From contig QMPV01000010.1 of assembly GCA_003648765.1 (NCBI GenBank), positions 1 through 35,942 of the forward strand: a DNA stretch of 35,942 nucleotides, read 5' to 3'. Positions 16,904-25,094 of the stretch are shown piece after piece. The stretch's first letter is position 1. The number at the start of each line of letters is the position of its first letter. The stretch comes from Candidatus Aminicenantota bacterium (lineage in GTDB: Bacteria; Acidobacteriota; Aminicenantia; Aminicenantales; Aminicenantaceae). A program made the translations under genes and the position numbers. Below the pieces are notes generated by a model, which was not told the origin of the DNA, made no database searches, and saw only the letters and a list, made by a program, of their open reading frames with translations.

Positions 16904-17809
16904 TTAAGCCCGAGGATGGAATTGGTCATAAACCTTTCGCAAACGAGCTTGGGTGACATGAGTATAAATTTGGGTGGTAGTTATCTGACTGTGACCCAGC
17001 ATTAATTGGACTGAACGGAGATCAGCCCCTCGTTCCAACAAATGGGTGGCAAAAGAATGCCTTAAGATATGGGGACTGACCTTAGTTTTTATTCCGGCTC
17101 GAAGGCAATATTTCCGGATAATTTTCCATACTGCCTGACGAGTCAACCCTTTTCCCCAGGAAGAAAGAAACAATTTGGAACTCCCTTTTTTCAGCCATAA
17201 GGGACGAACTTGAGAGATATATCCTTGGACATGAAAGAGGGCAGTCTGACCCACAGGAACAATTCTCTCCTTATTGCCCTTGCCTCGACAAATTAAAAAG
17301 CCCTCATCAAAGCGAAGGTCATCCACTCTAAGTTCTATCACCTCTGAAACCCGAAGCCCGGTAGCATACATTAACTCCAGCAAAGCTCTATCCCTCAACC
17401 CCACCGGGGTTTTCAAGTCGGGTTGCCTCAACAATTTTTCCACTTCCTCCACAGTCAAAAACTCGGGCAGAGACTTCCACGCTTTAGGGGCTGAAAAACT
17501 GGCCGCTGGATTCTTTTTGAGATATCCCTCCAGGACCATCCAGCGGAAAAATGATTTTAAAGAGGAAAGGCAGCGGGCTATTGTTTTAGGAGAGAGACCC
17601 CGGCGACTCAATTGTCGGATGAAAAAGGTGATTTCATGTTCCTGTATCTTAGAGAGAAAAAGTTTCTTCTGGTTTAAATATTGAGTAAATTTCGCCAAAT
17701 CTTGGCTATAAGCAGAGATGGTGTTGGGAGCCAGCCCCTTCTCTACGGTTAGATATTCTAAGAATAATTGCACAGCCTTCTCTGGAGAAGGTACCCGGCT
17801 ATTTTTCAT
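16904..17809 (-). CDS. xerD: Tyrosine recombinase XerD
   Basis: This 301-residue recombinase resolves chromosome dimers at dif during division. The N-terminal SAM-like core-binding domain is FLEYLTVEKGLAPNTISAYS (residues about 16-35). The catalytic domain keeps all expected residues: Arg153 (TGLRVSE), Lys177 (GKGNK), His247 and Arg250 (HILRHSFATHLL), His273 (LGHSQITTTQ) and nucleophile Tyr282 (IYTHV). Length and N-terminal pattern favour XerD over XerC. The ATG at 17809 overlaps the stop of the upstream hydrolase gene by four bases, so the two are translationally coupled. Confidence 0.9.
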   Translation of the reverse strand: MKNSRVPSPEKAVQLFLEYLTVEKGLAPNTISAYSQDLAKFTQYLNQKKLFLSKIQEHEITFFIRQLSRRGLSPKTIARCLSSLKSFFRWMVLEGYLKKNPAASFSAPKAWKSLPEFLTVEEVEKLLRQPDLKTPVGLRDRALLELMYATGLRVSEVIELRVDDLRFDEGFLICRGKGNKERIVPVGQTALFHVQGYISQVRPLWLKKGSSKLFLSSWGKGLTRQAVWKIIRKYCLRAGIKTKVSPHILRHSFATHLLERGADLRSVQLMLGHSQITTTQIYTHVTQARLRKVYDQFHPRA

Positions 17810-18426
17810 AGGAGGAAAGGATTTTCGGCCTTCTCCCGAGCTATAGTCGTCATCGGGCCGTGACCCGGTAGTACTTCTGTCTCGTCAGGCAGGGAAAGAA
17901 TCTTTTCCTTAAGTGATTTTTGCAACTCTGACCAGTCTCCTCCAGGCAGGTCGGTTCGCCCCACTCCTCCATTAAAAAGAGTATCTCCGGAAAAAAGAAG
18001 CCCCTCGCCATAGAGACTTACACTGCCCGGAGTATGTCCCGGAGTATGAATGACCTTCAATTTACAGTGGCCAAAATCTATTTCCTGTCCATCCTCCAAA
18101 AATTCATCGGGTGGGGGAGAGGGTTTTGCCTGAATAAAAAAGCTTAATTCTCCTTTATGAGCTTGCTGAAGTAAATTTAAATCAGCTTGATGGAGATACA
18201 AAGGAAGACCAAATTTATTCTTGATTTCAAGATTGGCCCCGATATGGTCAACATGCCCATGGGTATTAATCAGGGCAATAGGATGTAAATTATTCTCTTT
18301 AATTGCTTTAATGATCTTTTCAGGTTCAGCTCCTGGATCAATAATTAAACAATCGCGAGTTTCGCCACAATACACCAGATAACAATTTGTTTCCAAAGGA
18401 CCAACCACTAAAGTGATAAACTCCAC
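17806..18426 (-). CDS. MBL-fold hydrolase, glyoxalase II-like
   Basis: This 206-residue metallo-beta-lactamase-fold enzyme has the metal motif THGHVDHIG (His56, His58, Asp60, His61), then His131 (HTPGHTPGS), Asp148 (FSGDTLF) and His189 (LPGHGP). The start VGPLETNCYLV is typical of the YcbL/glyoxalase II-like group, which hydrolyses thioesters such as S-lactoylglutathione; the true substrate is unknown. The frame is open to 18564 and an ATG lies at 18435. However, the GTG at 18426 gives the usual family N-terminus and sits 7 nt after a good -10 box, implying a leaderless mRNA. The gene overlaps xerD by ATGA. Confidence 0.87.
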   Translation of the reverse strand: MEFITLVVGPLETNCYLVYCGETRDCLIIDPGAEPEKIIKAIKENNLHPIALINTHGHVDHIGANLEIKNKFGLPLYLHQADLNLLQQAHKGELSFFIQAKPSPPPDEFLEDGQEIDFGHCKLKVIHTPGHTPGSVSLYGEGLLFSGDTLFNGGVGRTDLPGGDWSELQKSLKEKILSLPDETEVLPGHGPMTTIAREKAENPFLL

Positions 18427-18433
18427 GTTCCTC

Positions 18434-18462
18434 ATCTTATTCACTTGGAACCTTTCCGTCAA
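18434..18462 (-). promoter_or_regulatory. Promoter of the MBL-xerD pair, leaderless start
   Basis: On the minus strand TTGACG (18457-18462), 17 nt and TAAGAT (18434-18439) are followed after 7 nt by the GTG start at 18426. Transcription should begin at or next to the start codon. The upstream ATG at 18435 overlaps the -10 box and so is unlikely to be used. Confidence 0.65.
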
Positions 18463-18484
18463 GAGAATCACCCGGCCGAGTTCA

Positions 18485-18513
18485 TTTACATTTCTATTTA
18501 AAAAAGATAAAAT
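18485..18513 (+). promoter_or_regulatory. Promoter of the methyltransferase gene, leaderless start
   Basis: TTTACA (18485-18490), 17 nt and TAAAAT (18508-18513) are followed after 8 nt (CCCTCTCC, no Shine-Dalgarno) by ATG at 18522. The promoter is back-to-back with that of the MBL gene. Confidence 0.7.
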
Positions 18514-18521
18514 CCCTCTCC

Positions 18522-19340
18522 ATGGCCGAAGCAAGCTGGCAAGTGCAACTCTTTCAACGGTCAATCAAAAAGAAAGATAAAGTTCGCCTTTTACAAAAAA
18601 ATTTATGCCTTAAACCAGAAGATAAGATTCTGGATCTCGGTTGCGCTCAAGGTCTTATCAGTTATCTTCTCCAACAAAAAGGAGGCTTTTGGATTCATGC
18701 TGATCTTGATTACCAGAATCTCTTAACTGCTCGAGTTCTGCTGCAAAGAAATTTAGTCCAAACTGATTCTAGCCAACTTCCCTTCCTCTCCGCCAGTTTT
18801 GATCAAGTTTTTTGTCTTGACTACCTAGAACATGTTGAAGAAGACGAAATGTGTCTGGCGGAAATCAACCGAATCTTGACCTCCCAGGGTCGCCTTGTTT
18901 TGGCTGTTCCCCAAACTGGCTCCTTTTTTCTCCTCCACCGAGTCAAACCTTTGTTAGGAATAAAACTGTCTGACTATGGCCATAAAAGAGAAGGCTATCG
19001 TTTAAGCCAGTTGCAAGCAATGCTGGCCCACCACGGGTTTGAAATAGAAAAACATGCTTCTTTCGCCAAATTCTTTTCTGAACTAATCGAGCTTCTGCTC
19101 AACTTTATCTATATGAAAATATTATCTCCCCGGAAAAAAGTCCAACTTCGGGACGGCCACATTCGTCCTATGTCAGCTAAGGAATTCGACCAACAGAAGA
19201 AATCCTTCCAGCTCTATTCTCTTGTTTACCCCCTTCTTTGGGGGCTCTCCCGCTTGGATAAACTCCTTTTCTGGTTAAAAGGATACAGTCTGATAATTTG
19301 GGCCAAAAAAATCTCCTCACCTGAAAATCAACAGAAATAA
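18522..19340 (+). CDS. Class I SAM-dependent methyltransferase
   Basis: This 272-residue protein has the SAM-binding motif I ILDLGCAQG (residues about 36-44). Motif II is HADLDY, and motif IV/post-IV is FDQVFCLDYLEHVEEDEMCLAEINRILTSQGRLVLAVP, with the ubiE/methyltransferase-11 style ending. A hydrophobic or aromatic C-terminal third (FSELIELLLNFIYMKIL) suggests membrane association or a lipid-like substrate. The substrate is unknown. The gene begins with an apparently leaderless ATG and is followed after a single base by the DASS transporter gene. Confidence 0.85.
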   Translation: MAEASWQVQLFQRSIKKKDKVRLLQKNLCLKPEDKILDLGCAQGLISYLLQQKGGFWIHADLDYQNLLTARVLLQRNLVQTDSSQLPFLSASFDQVFCLDYLEHVEEDEMCLAEINRILTSQGRLVLAVPQTGSFFLLHRVKPLLGIKLSDYGHKREGYRLSQLQAMLAHHGFEIEKHASFAKFFSELIELLLNFIYMKILSPRKKVQLRDGHIRPMSAKEFDQQKKSFQLYSLVYPLLWGLSRLDKLLFWLKGYSLIIWAKKISSPENQQK

Positions 19341-19341
19341 A

Positions 19342-20808
19342 ATGGAACTTCGCAAAAAAATTGGCTTTGTTCTGGGCCCGGTGGCCTTTTTCCTGGTATT
19401 TTTCTCCCCTCTTCTCCCCAATAACCCAGCCGCTCACCATCTCCTGGCCATTTTCTTTCTGATTGTCATCTGGTGGATTACCGAGTCTCTTCCTATCCCT
19501 GTAACAGCCCTCCTTATTCCTGTTTTCTTAATCATTTTTCAAATTACCTCCCCCAAAGAAGCTTTCGCTCCCTTTGCTCATCCCATCATCATGCTTTTTC
19601 TAGGAAGCTTTATTCTAGCCGAAGCGATGCGAATCCATCATTTAGACAGAAAATTAGCCTCCCTATTACTTTCTCGAAAATCTTTAGCCAGCCGCAAATC
19701 ACGTCTACTATTAGCGGTAGCTTTGGTCTCCGCAGGCCTTTCTCTCTGGGTCAGTAACACCGCCACCACCGCCATGATGTTCCCTATTGTGCTAGGACTT
19801 CTCAGCTCGCTTGACAATTCTTCCTCCAACTCTACTCGCCATTCATCTCTGGGTTTAATTTTTCTACTGACCATTGCCTATGCTGCTTCTATCGGTGGAA
19901 TTGGAACTCCGATCGGCAGTCCACCCAATCTCATTGCCATAGGGATGATGGATAAATTTCTTAATTACAAAATGACTTTTTTTCAATGGATGGTCATTGG
20001 TTTAACTATACTCATGCCTATGTTTGCAGTTCTTTATTTTTTTATGAAATTCCAATTAAAGCGACACAAAATTAGTAATAAAATCCAGTCCTCCCTCGCC
20101 CCCACTTTAACCCCCTTAACGGGACTTTCTCCAGGCCAGCGGAATGTGTTGATTGCTTTTGGGGTCACTATTTCCCTTTGGGTAGGCCCTGGTCTAATAG
20201 CTCTGGTAGCTGGGAAACAGGCTCCTCTCTATCAATGGTTTGAGCATCATCTTCCAGAATCTGTGGCGGCTATTTTGGGAGCCAGCCTGCTATTTTTCCT
20301 TCCAATTAATTGGTCAAAAGGTCAGTTTACTCTAACTATAAAACAAGCCCTTCAGATTGATTGGGGCACTCTTTTGCTCTTCGGCGGAGGTCTTTCACTG
20401 GGAACCCAAATCTTTAAAACCCGTCTAGCTGAAGCCATTGGTCATTTTTTTATCCCCTCTGGGGAATCAATTAGTCTCTCTCTAGTCACCTTAATTACTA
20501 TTATCCTGAGTGTTCTCCTCACCGAAGTCACTTCCAATACAGCTTCAGCCAATATGATTATTCCTATTGTCATCGCTATTAGCCAGACAGCTGGCATCAA
20601 CCCTTTCCCTCCAGTGATTGCTTCAGCCATCGCTTGTAGCTTTGCCTTTCTTCTGCCAGTGGCCACTCCTCCCAACGCTATCATTTTCGGCTCCGGCTTG
20701 ATTCCTCTCCCGAAGATGATTAAATATGGTTTTTGGCTAGAAGTCGCTGGAATCATTATTATTTTTCTGGCAGTCAGAGTTGTCCTTCCCTTTCTGGGAA
20801 TTATTTAG
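19342..20808 (+). CDS. DASS (SLC13) family sodium-coupled anion transporter
   Basis: This 488-residue multi-spanning inner-membrane protein has the two family signatures: the SNTATT-type motif WVSNTATTAMMFPIV (about residues 135-149) and its inverted-repeat partner EVTSNTASANMIIPIV (about 395-410). GGIGTPIGSPPNLIAIG lies between. Family members move dicarboxylates, sulfate or related anions with sodium. The specificity cannot be read from this sequence. The start ATG lies one base after the methyltransferase stop with no clear ribosome binding site, so it is probably translated by coupling. Confidence 0.92.
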   Translation: MELRKKIGFVLGPVAFFLVFFSPLLPNNPAAHHLLAIFFLIVIWWITESLPIPVTALLIPVFLIIFQITSPKEAFAPFAHPIIMLFLGSFILAEAMRIHHLDRKLASLLLSRKSLASRKSRLLLAVALVSAGLSLWVSNTATTAMMFPIVLGLLSSLDNSSSNSTRHSSLGLIFLLTIAYAASIGGIGTPIGSPPNLIAIGMMDKFLNYKMTFFQWMVIGLTILMPMFAVLYFFMKFQLKRHKISNKIQSSLAPTLTPLTGLSPGQRNVLIAFGVTISLWVGPGLIALVAGKQAPLYQWFEHHLPESVAAILGASLLFFLPINWSKGQFTLTIKQALQIDWGTLLLFGGGLSLGTQIFKTRLAEAIGHFFIPSGESISLSLVTLITIILSVLLTEVTSNTASANMIIPIVIAISQTAGINPFPPVIASAIACSFAFLLPVATPPNAIIFGSGLIPLPKMIKYGFWLEVAGIIIIFLAVRVVLPFLGII

Positions 20809-21045
20809 GCCCCGCTTTTTCTGGACGCCGGCTTCCTCTTATAAAAAGCAATCAATCCCTCCGAAATCAATTGGCCTCTCCGCTGGGTTCATCCCTCCTT
20901 GGCCCTTGAGATTTTACTATTTCCCCCTCTTAACCATCACCTTCTCCTGCTTGACTTCAATTTCTAGACGATTTCTGAAAACGAACCCCCCTTTCGCCTT
21001 GCCCACTAAATCGCCGCCCCCTCCTCACCCAGGCAAGAAAATCGA

Positions 21046-21074
21046 TTTTGACGGGAAAATAATTCTGTTATAAT
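21046..21074 (+). promoter_or_regulatory. Extended -10 promoter, leaderless start of the JAB-like gene
   Basis: A perfect TATAAT (21069-21074) is preceded by TG plus one base (TGTTATAAT). A weak TTTTGA -35 lies at 17-nt spacing (21046-21051); TTGACG at 21048 would give 15 nt. The ATG at 21082 follows after 7 nt with only A residues between, so there is no Shine-Dalgarno. Confidence 0.75.
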
Positions 21075-21081
21075 AAAAAAA

Positions 21082-21480
21082 ATGTTTGTTTACCTCAGCG
21101 ATGAAGTTCAACAATATTTCCATTCTCTGGTTAGTTGTTCATTTCCAGAAAATTCGACAGGTCTTTTAATTGGACATAAAAGGGGGACTAGCTTTATCCT
21201 TGAAAATGCCTTCCCGGGGAAAAAAGCTTTTTTTACCTCACCTGATGAATTCTGGCGGACAGCTCAAATTTTTAAACAGAAATTAGTTGGTTTTTACTCC
21301 CTCCAACCGCCAGCCACTTACCAAGAAAAATTTTTCCAGCCTTTAACGACAGGACTTTTATTTCTTCATCTGGAACTCTCTCCGGCAGGAAAGCTTATCT
21401 ATCATCCTTACCTCATTGATTTCGACAGGGACTTTTATCTTAAACCTTTAAACTTAATTCCAGCGGAGGGAAAAAAGTAA
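21082..21480 (+). CDS. Degenerate JAB/MPN (Mov34)-like protein lacking the metal ligands
   Basis: This small protein of 132 residues resembles the bacterial JAB1/MPN fold. FPENSTGLLIGHKRG (residues 21-35) matches the conserved PExxxGLLxG segment, including Glu23. ENAFP and KLVGFY follow at the expected places. Active JAMM proteases then have HSHP; here the corresponding positions read GFYSLQP (70-76), so the zinc-binding histidines are missing and no later Asp ligand is clear. I infer a catalytically dead domain. It starts on an apparently leaderless mRNA and lies one base ahead of the AMMECR1 gene, so the two form an operon. Confidence 0.55.
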   Translation: MFVYLSDEVQQYFHSLVSCSFPENSTGLLIGHKRGTSFILENAFPGKKAFFTSPDEFWRTAQIFKQKLVGFYSLQPPATYQEKFFQPLTTGLLFLHLELSPAGKLIYHPYLIDFDRDFYLKPLNLIPAEGKK

Positions 21481-21481
21481 T

Positions 21482-22030
21482 ATGTCCTCTGGCTTAACCG
21501 CATCTCAGAAAAAATATCTTCTCCAATTAGCTCGGCAGGCCATTACCCAATACTTAAAAGATAAAACTACTTTAGAAGTTCAGCCCGAAGAGGCCGCTTT
21601 AAAAGAAAACAGAGGCGCTTTCGTCACTCTCAAAAATGGCAATCAATTGCGAGGTTGTATCGGTTATCCCCTGCCGATTAAACCCTTATATCAAACAATT
21701 ATCGACGCAGCCATTGCGGCTGCCACCCAGGACTACCGCTTTCCTCCAGTCACGGTTGAAGAACTCCCCCAAATAAAGATTGAAATTTCTGTTCTAACTC
21801 TTCCCCGTCCTATAAAAGATCCCACTGAAATCGAAGTCGGTCGACACGGTCTGATTATCAGTCAGGGCTTTAACAAAGGACTTCTGTTACCCCAAGTTCC
21901 AGTGGAATGGGGGTGGGACCGAGAAACTTTTCTCCGCCATGCTTGTCTCAAAGCCGGCCTTCCCGAAGATGAATGGCAAAAAGGAGCCACTATTGAGGTT
22001 TTTGAAGCCGAAGTCTTTTCTGAAGAATAA
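21482..22030 (+). CDS. AMMECR1-domain protein (AmmeMemoRadiSam component A type)
   Basis: This 182-residue protein has the AMMECR1 signature LRGCIGYPLP (about residues 58-67). Other conserved parts are NRGAFVTLKNG, DYRFPPVTVEELPQIKIEISVL, GLIISQGFNKGLLLPQV and WDRETFLRHACLKAGLP. In many prokaryotes it is encoded with a MEMO-like and a radical SAM protein; none of these is adjacent here. The biochemical role is not firmly established. A GGAGG lies in the tail of the preceding JAB-like gene, 1 nt from which this ATG starts. It is convergent with the TPR gene at 22035, only 4 bp away. Confidence 0.92.
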   Translation: MSSGLTASQKKYLLQLARQAITQYLKDKTTLEVQPEEAALKENRGAFVTLKNGNQLRGCIGYPLPIKPLYQTIIDAAIAAATQDYRFPPVTVEELPQIKIEISVLTLPRPIKDPTEIEVGRHGLIISQGFNKGLLLPQVPVEWGWDRETFLRHACLKAGLPEDEWQKGATIEVFEAEVFSEE

Positions 22031-22034
22031 TAAT

Positions 22035-22790
22035 TTATTTTTGGCGGCGAAACTTCTTATCTTGAAGAAGTTGACGGGCAGCCTCTTTACACGCGGCGAC
22101 ATCGGAAATCCACCGAGGATCATCTTCCAAGCTGAGAACAAATTCTAACTCCTGACGAGCTTTTTCTACCTCGTTCAGAGCCAAATAAGTTTCGGCTAAA
22201 TAAAGTCGCGTCAAAGGATCACTGGGACTAAACTCCTTGGCTTTAAGTAAATGCTCCAAAGATTTTTTCTTGCTGCCCCCGGCGAAACCAGGCAACTTAA
22301 AATAAACTCGCCCTAAAACTTTATCCGCTCCCCCATCTTCGAAACTCCGGTCTATTTCAATAACCTTATTCATTTCTTGTTTAATTGGCTTAACTAGAGA
22401 AAGACTTTTCAATACTCCTCGGACTTCACCATATTTTCCATAATTAACCCCCAACCAGTAATGACCTTCCGGACGGTTGGGTTCGAGCTCTACAGCTCGC
22501 TGACCATAATAAATACCTTGAGAAAAATAAGATTTCTTATCTTTTTTCTTCTCTGAATGATCACCGATATAATAAAGAATCCGACTGATTCTCCAATAGG
22601 CTTCGTATTTATTTTCCAGTAATCCAGCCGCTTGATGATATTTGCTCAAAGCGGCTTTAGCCGTTTCCATATCCATCATTTTCTGATAAAGTGCATCTCC
22701 CTCAGCCAGCAACTCTTCGGCTGTTTGAGCCTGACTTAGAATTAAACCACCAAATAAAATCATTACCAAAATCAAAAGAACTCTTTTCAT
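22035..22790 (-). CDS. Secreted TPR protein resembling TRAP transporter T-component (TatT)
   Basis: This 251-residue protein has a signal peptide (MKRVLLILVMILFGGLILSQAQ) and helical repeats. The segments GHYWLGVNYGKYGEVRG and GRVYFKLPGFAGGSKKKSLEHLLKAKEFSPSDPLTRLYLAETYL resemble TatT-like periplasmic proteins that accompany some TRAP transporters. No TRAP permease is near, so a transport role is only a possibility. It has its own promoter (22822-22849) and GGAGGAG ahead of ATG 22790. Confidence 0.75.
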   Translation of the reverse strand: MKRVLLILVMILFGGLILSQAQTAEELLAEGDALYQKMMDMETAKAALSKYHQAAGLLENKYEAYWRISRILYYIGDHSEKKKDKKSYFSQGIYYGQRAVELEPNRPEGHYWLGVNYGKYGEVRGVLKSLSLVKPIKQEMNKVIEIDRSFEDGGADKVLGRVYFKLPGFAGGSKKKSLEHLLKAKEFSPSDPLTRLYLAETYLALNEVEKARQELEFVLSLEDDPRWISDVAACKEAARQLLQDKKFRRQK

Positions 22791-22821
22791 AACTTTTCTC
22801 CTCCCAATATATTTATTTGAT

Positions 22822-22849
22822 TAAATACTGCTCTTTCTCCTCATGTCAA
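22822..22849 (-). promoter_or_regulatory. Promoter of the TatT-like TPR gene
   Basis: On the minus strand a perfect TTGACA (22844-22849), 16 nt and TATTTA (22822-22827) lie about 30 nt before the start. Unlike its neighbours this gene has a leader with a Shine-Dalgarno. Confidence 0.65.
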
Positions 22850-22908
22850 TTAAAACCTGGTTAGCTTCCGGATTGGCCCCAATTGCTCCTGACTCTATTA
22901 GGCTCATT

Positions 22909-23574
22909 TCATTGGGTTTGTTTCTCAAAATAATGATCTGCTTCATTATCCAGCTGAATAAGCAAAGCTTCTATCCGCCGTAATTCCTCCATCAATTCTT
23001 TTTCGCCTCTTTCAGGGTCAACTTGAAAAGGAGGCCCAAAAAGAGCTACTGTTTTGGAAAAAGGATAAGGAATAAAAAACTTATCCCAACTCGAGAGATA
23101 TTTTCCCCGAGCGGCGCCAAAAGATACTGGCACCAACCAAGCGCCTGTTTCCTGAGCAAGTTTTAACGCCCCTTCTTTCATCTTTCTATTGGGTCCCCGG
23201 GGTCCATCAGGAACGATAATCACCCCTCCTCCACGCTGTAATTCGGCCTTCATTCTCTTCCAAGCGGAAACCATACTATGAGAACCAGAGCCTCGAAGGA
23301 TCTTATACCCCCAACCTCCCATTATCCTCGCAGCAATTTCACCATCTTCACTAGGACTAATTAGAGGCATCAGCTTTTGATGACGAAAGAAAAAAGGCAC
23401 CAGAAAAATCCGTCCATGCCAGACTAAAATAATTAAAGGTTTCTTCTCCCTCAATAAACGTTGATAATGTTCTTCCCCTACCTTGATTATCCGCAAAGAC
23501 CGACCCCAAAGCCCTAATATTAATCGACCCCCGACGCCGACCAAGCGCCATTTTAAATCTTGCCACCACGACAT
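22909..23574 (-). CDS. DUF374 lysophospholipid acyltransferase-like protein
   Basis: This 221-residue protein has the DUF374 family signs: LIILVWHGRIFLVPFFF (about residues 47-63), LISPSEDGEIAARIMGGWGYKILRGSGS, then VIIVPDGPRGPNRKMKEGAL and WLVPVSFGAARGKYLSSWDKFFIP. The family is related to LPLAT/LpxL acyltransferases and is thought to acylate lipid A or other lipids in the envelope. The ATG at 23574 has a -10 box only 8 nt upstream; a GGAG also falls in that interval but would lie at the extreme 5' end. It is divergent from the symporter gene. Confidence 0.85.
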   Translation of the reverse strand: MSWWQDLKWRLVGVGGRLILGLWGRSLRIIKVGEEHYQRLLREKKPLIILVWHGRIFLVPFFFRHQKLMPLISPSEDGEIAARIMGGWGYKILRGSGSHSMVSAWKRMKAELQRGGGVIIVPDGPRGPNRKMKEGALKLAQETGAWLVPVSFGAARGKYLSSWDKFFIPYPFSKTVALFGPPFQVDPERGEKELMEELRRIEALLIQLDNEADHYFEKQTQ

Positions 23575-23582
23575 CGGTCTCC

Positions 23583-23611
23583 ATAATAATCAAATCTACC
23601 ACCAGAGTAAA
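23583..23611 (-). promoter_or_regulatory. Promoter of the DUF374 gene, leaderless or near-leaderless
   Basis: On the minus strand TTTACT (23606-23611), 17 nt and TATTAT (23583-23588) are followed after 8 nt (GGAGACCG) by the ATG at 23574. The start site should fall within a base or two of the start codon. Confidence 0.65.
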
Positions 23612-23635
23612 GTTGTTTCCTCAGTTCTGAAAGGG

Positions 23636-23665
23636 TTGCTTATCCACCTCTCAATCTGGTATAAA
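23636..23665 (+). promoter_or_regulatory. Promoter of the symporter gene, leaderless start
   Basis: TTGCTT (23636-23641), 18 nt and an extended -10 TGGTATAAA (TATAAA at 23660-23665) are followed after 9 nt by ATG at 23675. There is no Shine-Dalgarno. This supports 23675 over the in-frame upstream starts. Confidence 0.55.
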
Positions 23666-23674
23666 TCCCTGGCG

Positions 23675-25072
23675 ATGCTCTCAGCCATATTCTTACTCCT
23701 TTATCTCTTCGGGGTGACATTATTAGCCTTTTTATTTCAAAAAAAATTGAAGACCACCGAAGATTTTTTTCTTGGTTCTCGCCACCTCTCCAGCGGTCTA
23801 ATTTATTTTTCCCTGACAGCTTCTTGGATTGGCGCCACTTCAACCCTGGTCGCTACGGATGAGGCTTATCGTCAAGGGTTAAGCTCCCTCTGGATAATGG
23901 CCCTCCCCACCATCATTACGGTCATCATTTTGGCGCTTTGTCTTGTCCGGCCATTAAGAAAACTCGACTTTATTTCTTTACCCGATTTAATTGAAGACCG
24001 TTATGGGCGTCTAGTCCGTCACCTCGTCTCTGGCTTGATTATTTGGTACATGGTTCTTCTGGCCTCCTCTCAATTAGTGGCTGGGGGGAAATTTCTGGCC
24101 CAGGTCTTAGGCATAAATTATTTCACTGCCTTACTGATAATTACCGGGGTGGTCATCATCTATGCTACCTTAGGGGGACTTTTCTCTGTCGCCCTAACTG
24201 ACACTTTCCAGTTCTTTCTTATTTTTGGAGCCATATTCTATTTAGCTATCTCTCTCTATCACCACTCTTGGTCCTCCGCCCTACCCCCTCTTCACTTCTC
24301 GCGTTTAACCCAAAACTTGAATTTATTGGCCAACTTTCGGCAGAATATCCTCATCTGCCTATCTTTTGTTCTAGCTTGGGTAATCTCACCCATCTCGTGG
24401 CAACGAATCCGAGCCGCTTCTACTACCCGGGCGGCTCAACAAGCTCTCTGGTGGAGTGTACCCACCTTTATCTTGTATTTTGGACTAATTATCTTCATTG
24501 GCTACCAATTGAAAGTCCTGGCTCTTCCCTTCAATCACTCTGGACCCATCCTCAGCCAAATTATTCAAGCCCCGGGCCCGTCTTCTCTTCGGCTACTTCT
24601 CTTTATCGGGATTATCGCCGCCATAATGTCAACTCTGGATACAGCTATCAACACCGGCGCCCTTTCTCTCACCCAAGATGTTATCCTGCAACTCGTCTCT
24701 CCAACCTCTTCAGCCATGATTTTATTCTCTCGGGCTTCAACAATTATCATGGCTTTGTTAGCTCTGGCCGTGGCCTTCAAACTCCAGACAATTCTTCAGG
24801 CTTTGGGATTAGCTTCAGAAATAATGGCCGAAGGACTTTTTCTGCCCGGGCTAGCCATGCTCTTCTTGAAGAAAAAACACCCCCGCGCCGGCTTATTGGC
24901 CTTGCTCCTGGGAGGAGGATTTGCCTTGGTTGGCTTCCTAGCCCAGATCAATCTAATTCCCCTTAAGTGGCTTTCTTGGCCTCAAACTCTACCCCTGGGC
25001 GTAAGTCTCTCTGCTCTAGGTTTCATTATCGGGCTATTCCTAGACTCACTTAACCGTCACCCCTCGGATTAA
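23675..25072 (+). CDS. Sodium:solute symporter (SSS/SLC5) family
   Basis: This 465-residue multi-spanning membrane protein begins with TM1 (MLSAIFLLLYLFGVTLLAFL). KTTEDFFLGSRHLSSGLIYFSLTASWIGATSTL follows, which is the SSS family's first sodium-site region. Later parts include YATLGGLFSVALTDTFQFFLIFGAI (the conserved GG..AV..TD-Q segment, about 170-195) and IIAAIMSTLDTAINTGALSLTQDV (about 310-333). The solute is unknown. The frame extends up to 23483, but that part lies under the divergent DUF374 gene and is not membrane-like. The ATG at 23675 fits both the family and the promoter. Confidence 0.9.
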   Translation: MLSAIFLLLYLFGVTLLAFLFQKKLKTTEDFFLGSRHLSSGLIYFSLTASWIGATSTLVATDEAYRQGLSSLWIMALPTIITVIILALCLVRPLRKLDFISLPDLIEDRYGRLVRHLVSGLIIWYMVLLASSQLVAGGKFLAQVLGINYFTALLIITGVVIIYATLGGLFSVALTDTFQFFLIFGAIFYLAISLYHHSWSSALPPLHFSRLTQNLNLLANFRQNILICLSFVLAWVISPISWQRIRAASTTRAAQQALWWSVPTFILYFGLIIFIGYQLKVLALPFNHSGPILSQIIQAPGPSSLRLLLFIGIIAAIMSTLDTAINTGALSLTQDVILQLVSPTSSAMILFSRASTIIMALLALAVAFKLQTILQALGLASEIMAEGLFLPGLAMLFLKKKHPRAGLLALLLGGGFALVGFLAQINLIPLKWLSWPQTLPLGVSLSALGFIIGLFLDSLNRHPSD

Positions 25073-25094
25073 ATTAAGCTCTATCCTATATTTA

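Noticed and set aside
20917-21006. 29-codon minus-strand frame starting GTG, reading GKAKGGFVFRNRLEIEVKQ
   Set aside because: It looks protein-like and has a distant GGAGG, but is very short, has no domain I recognise and has no visible promoter; it could be a gene remnant.
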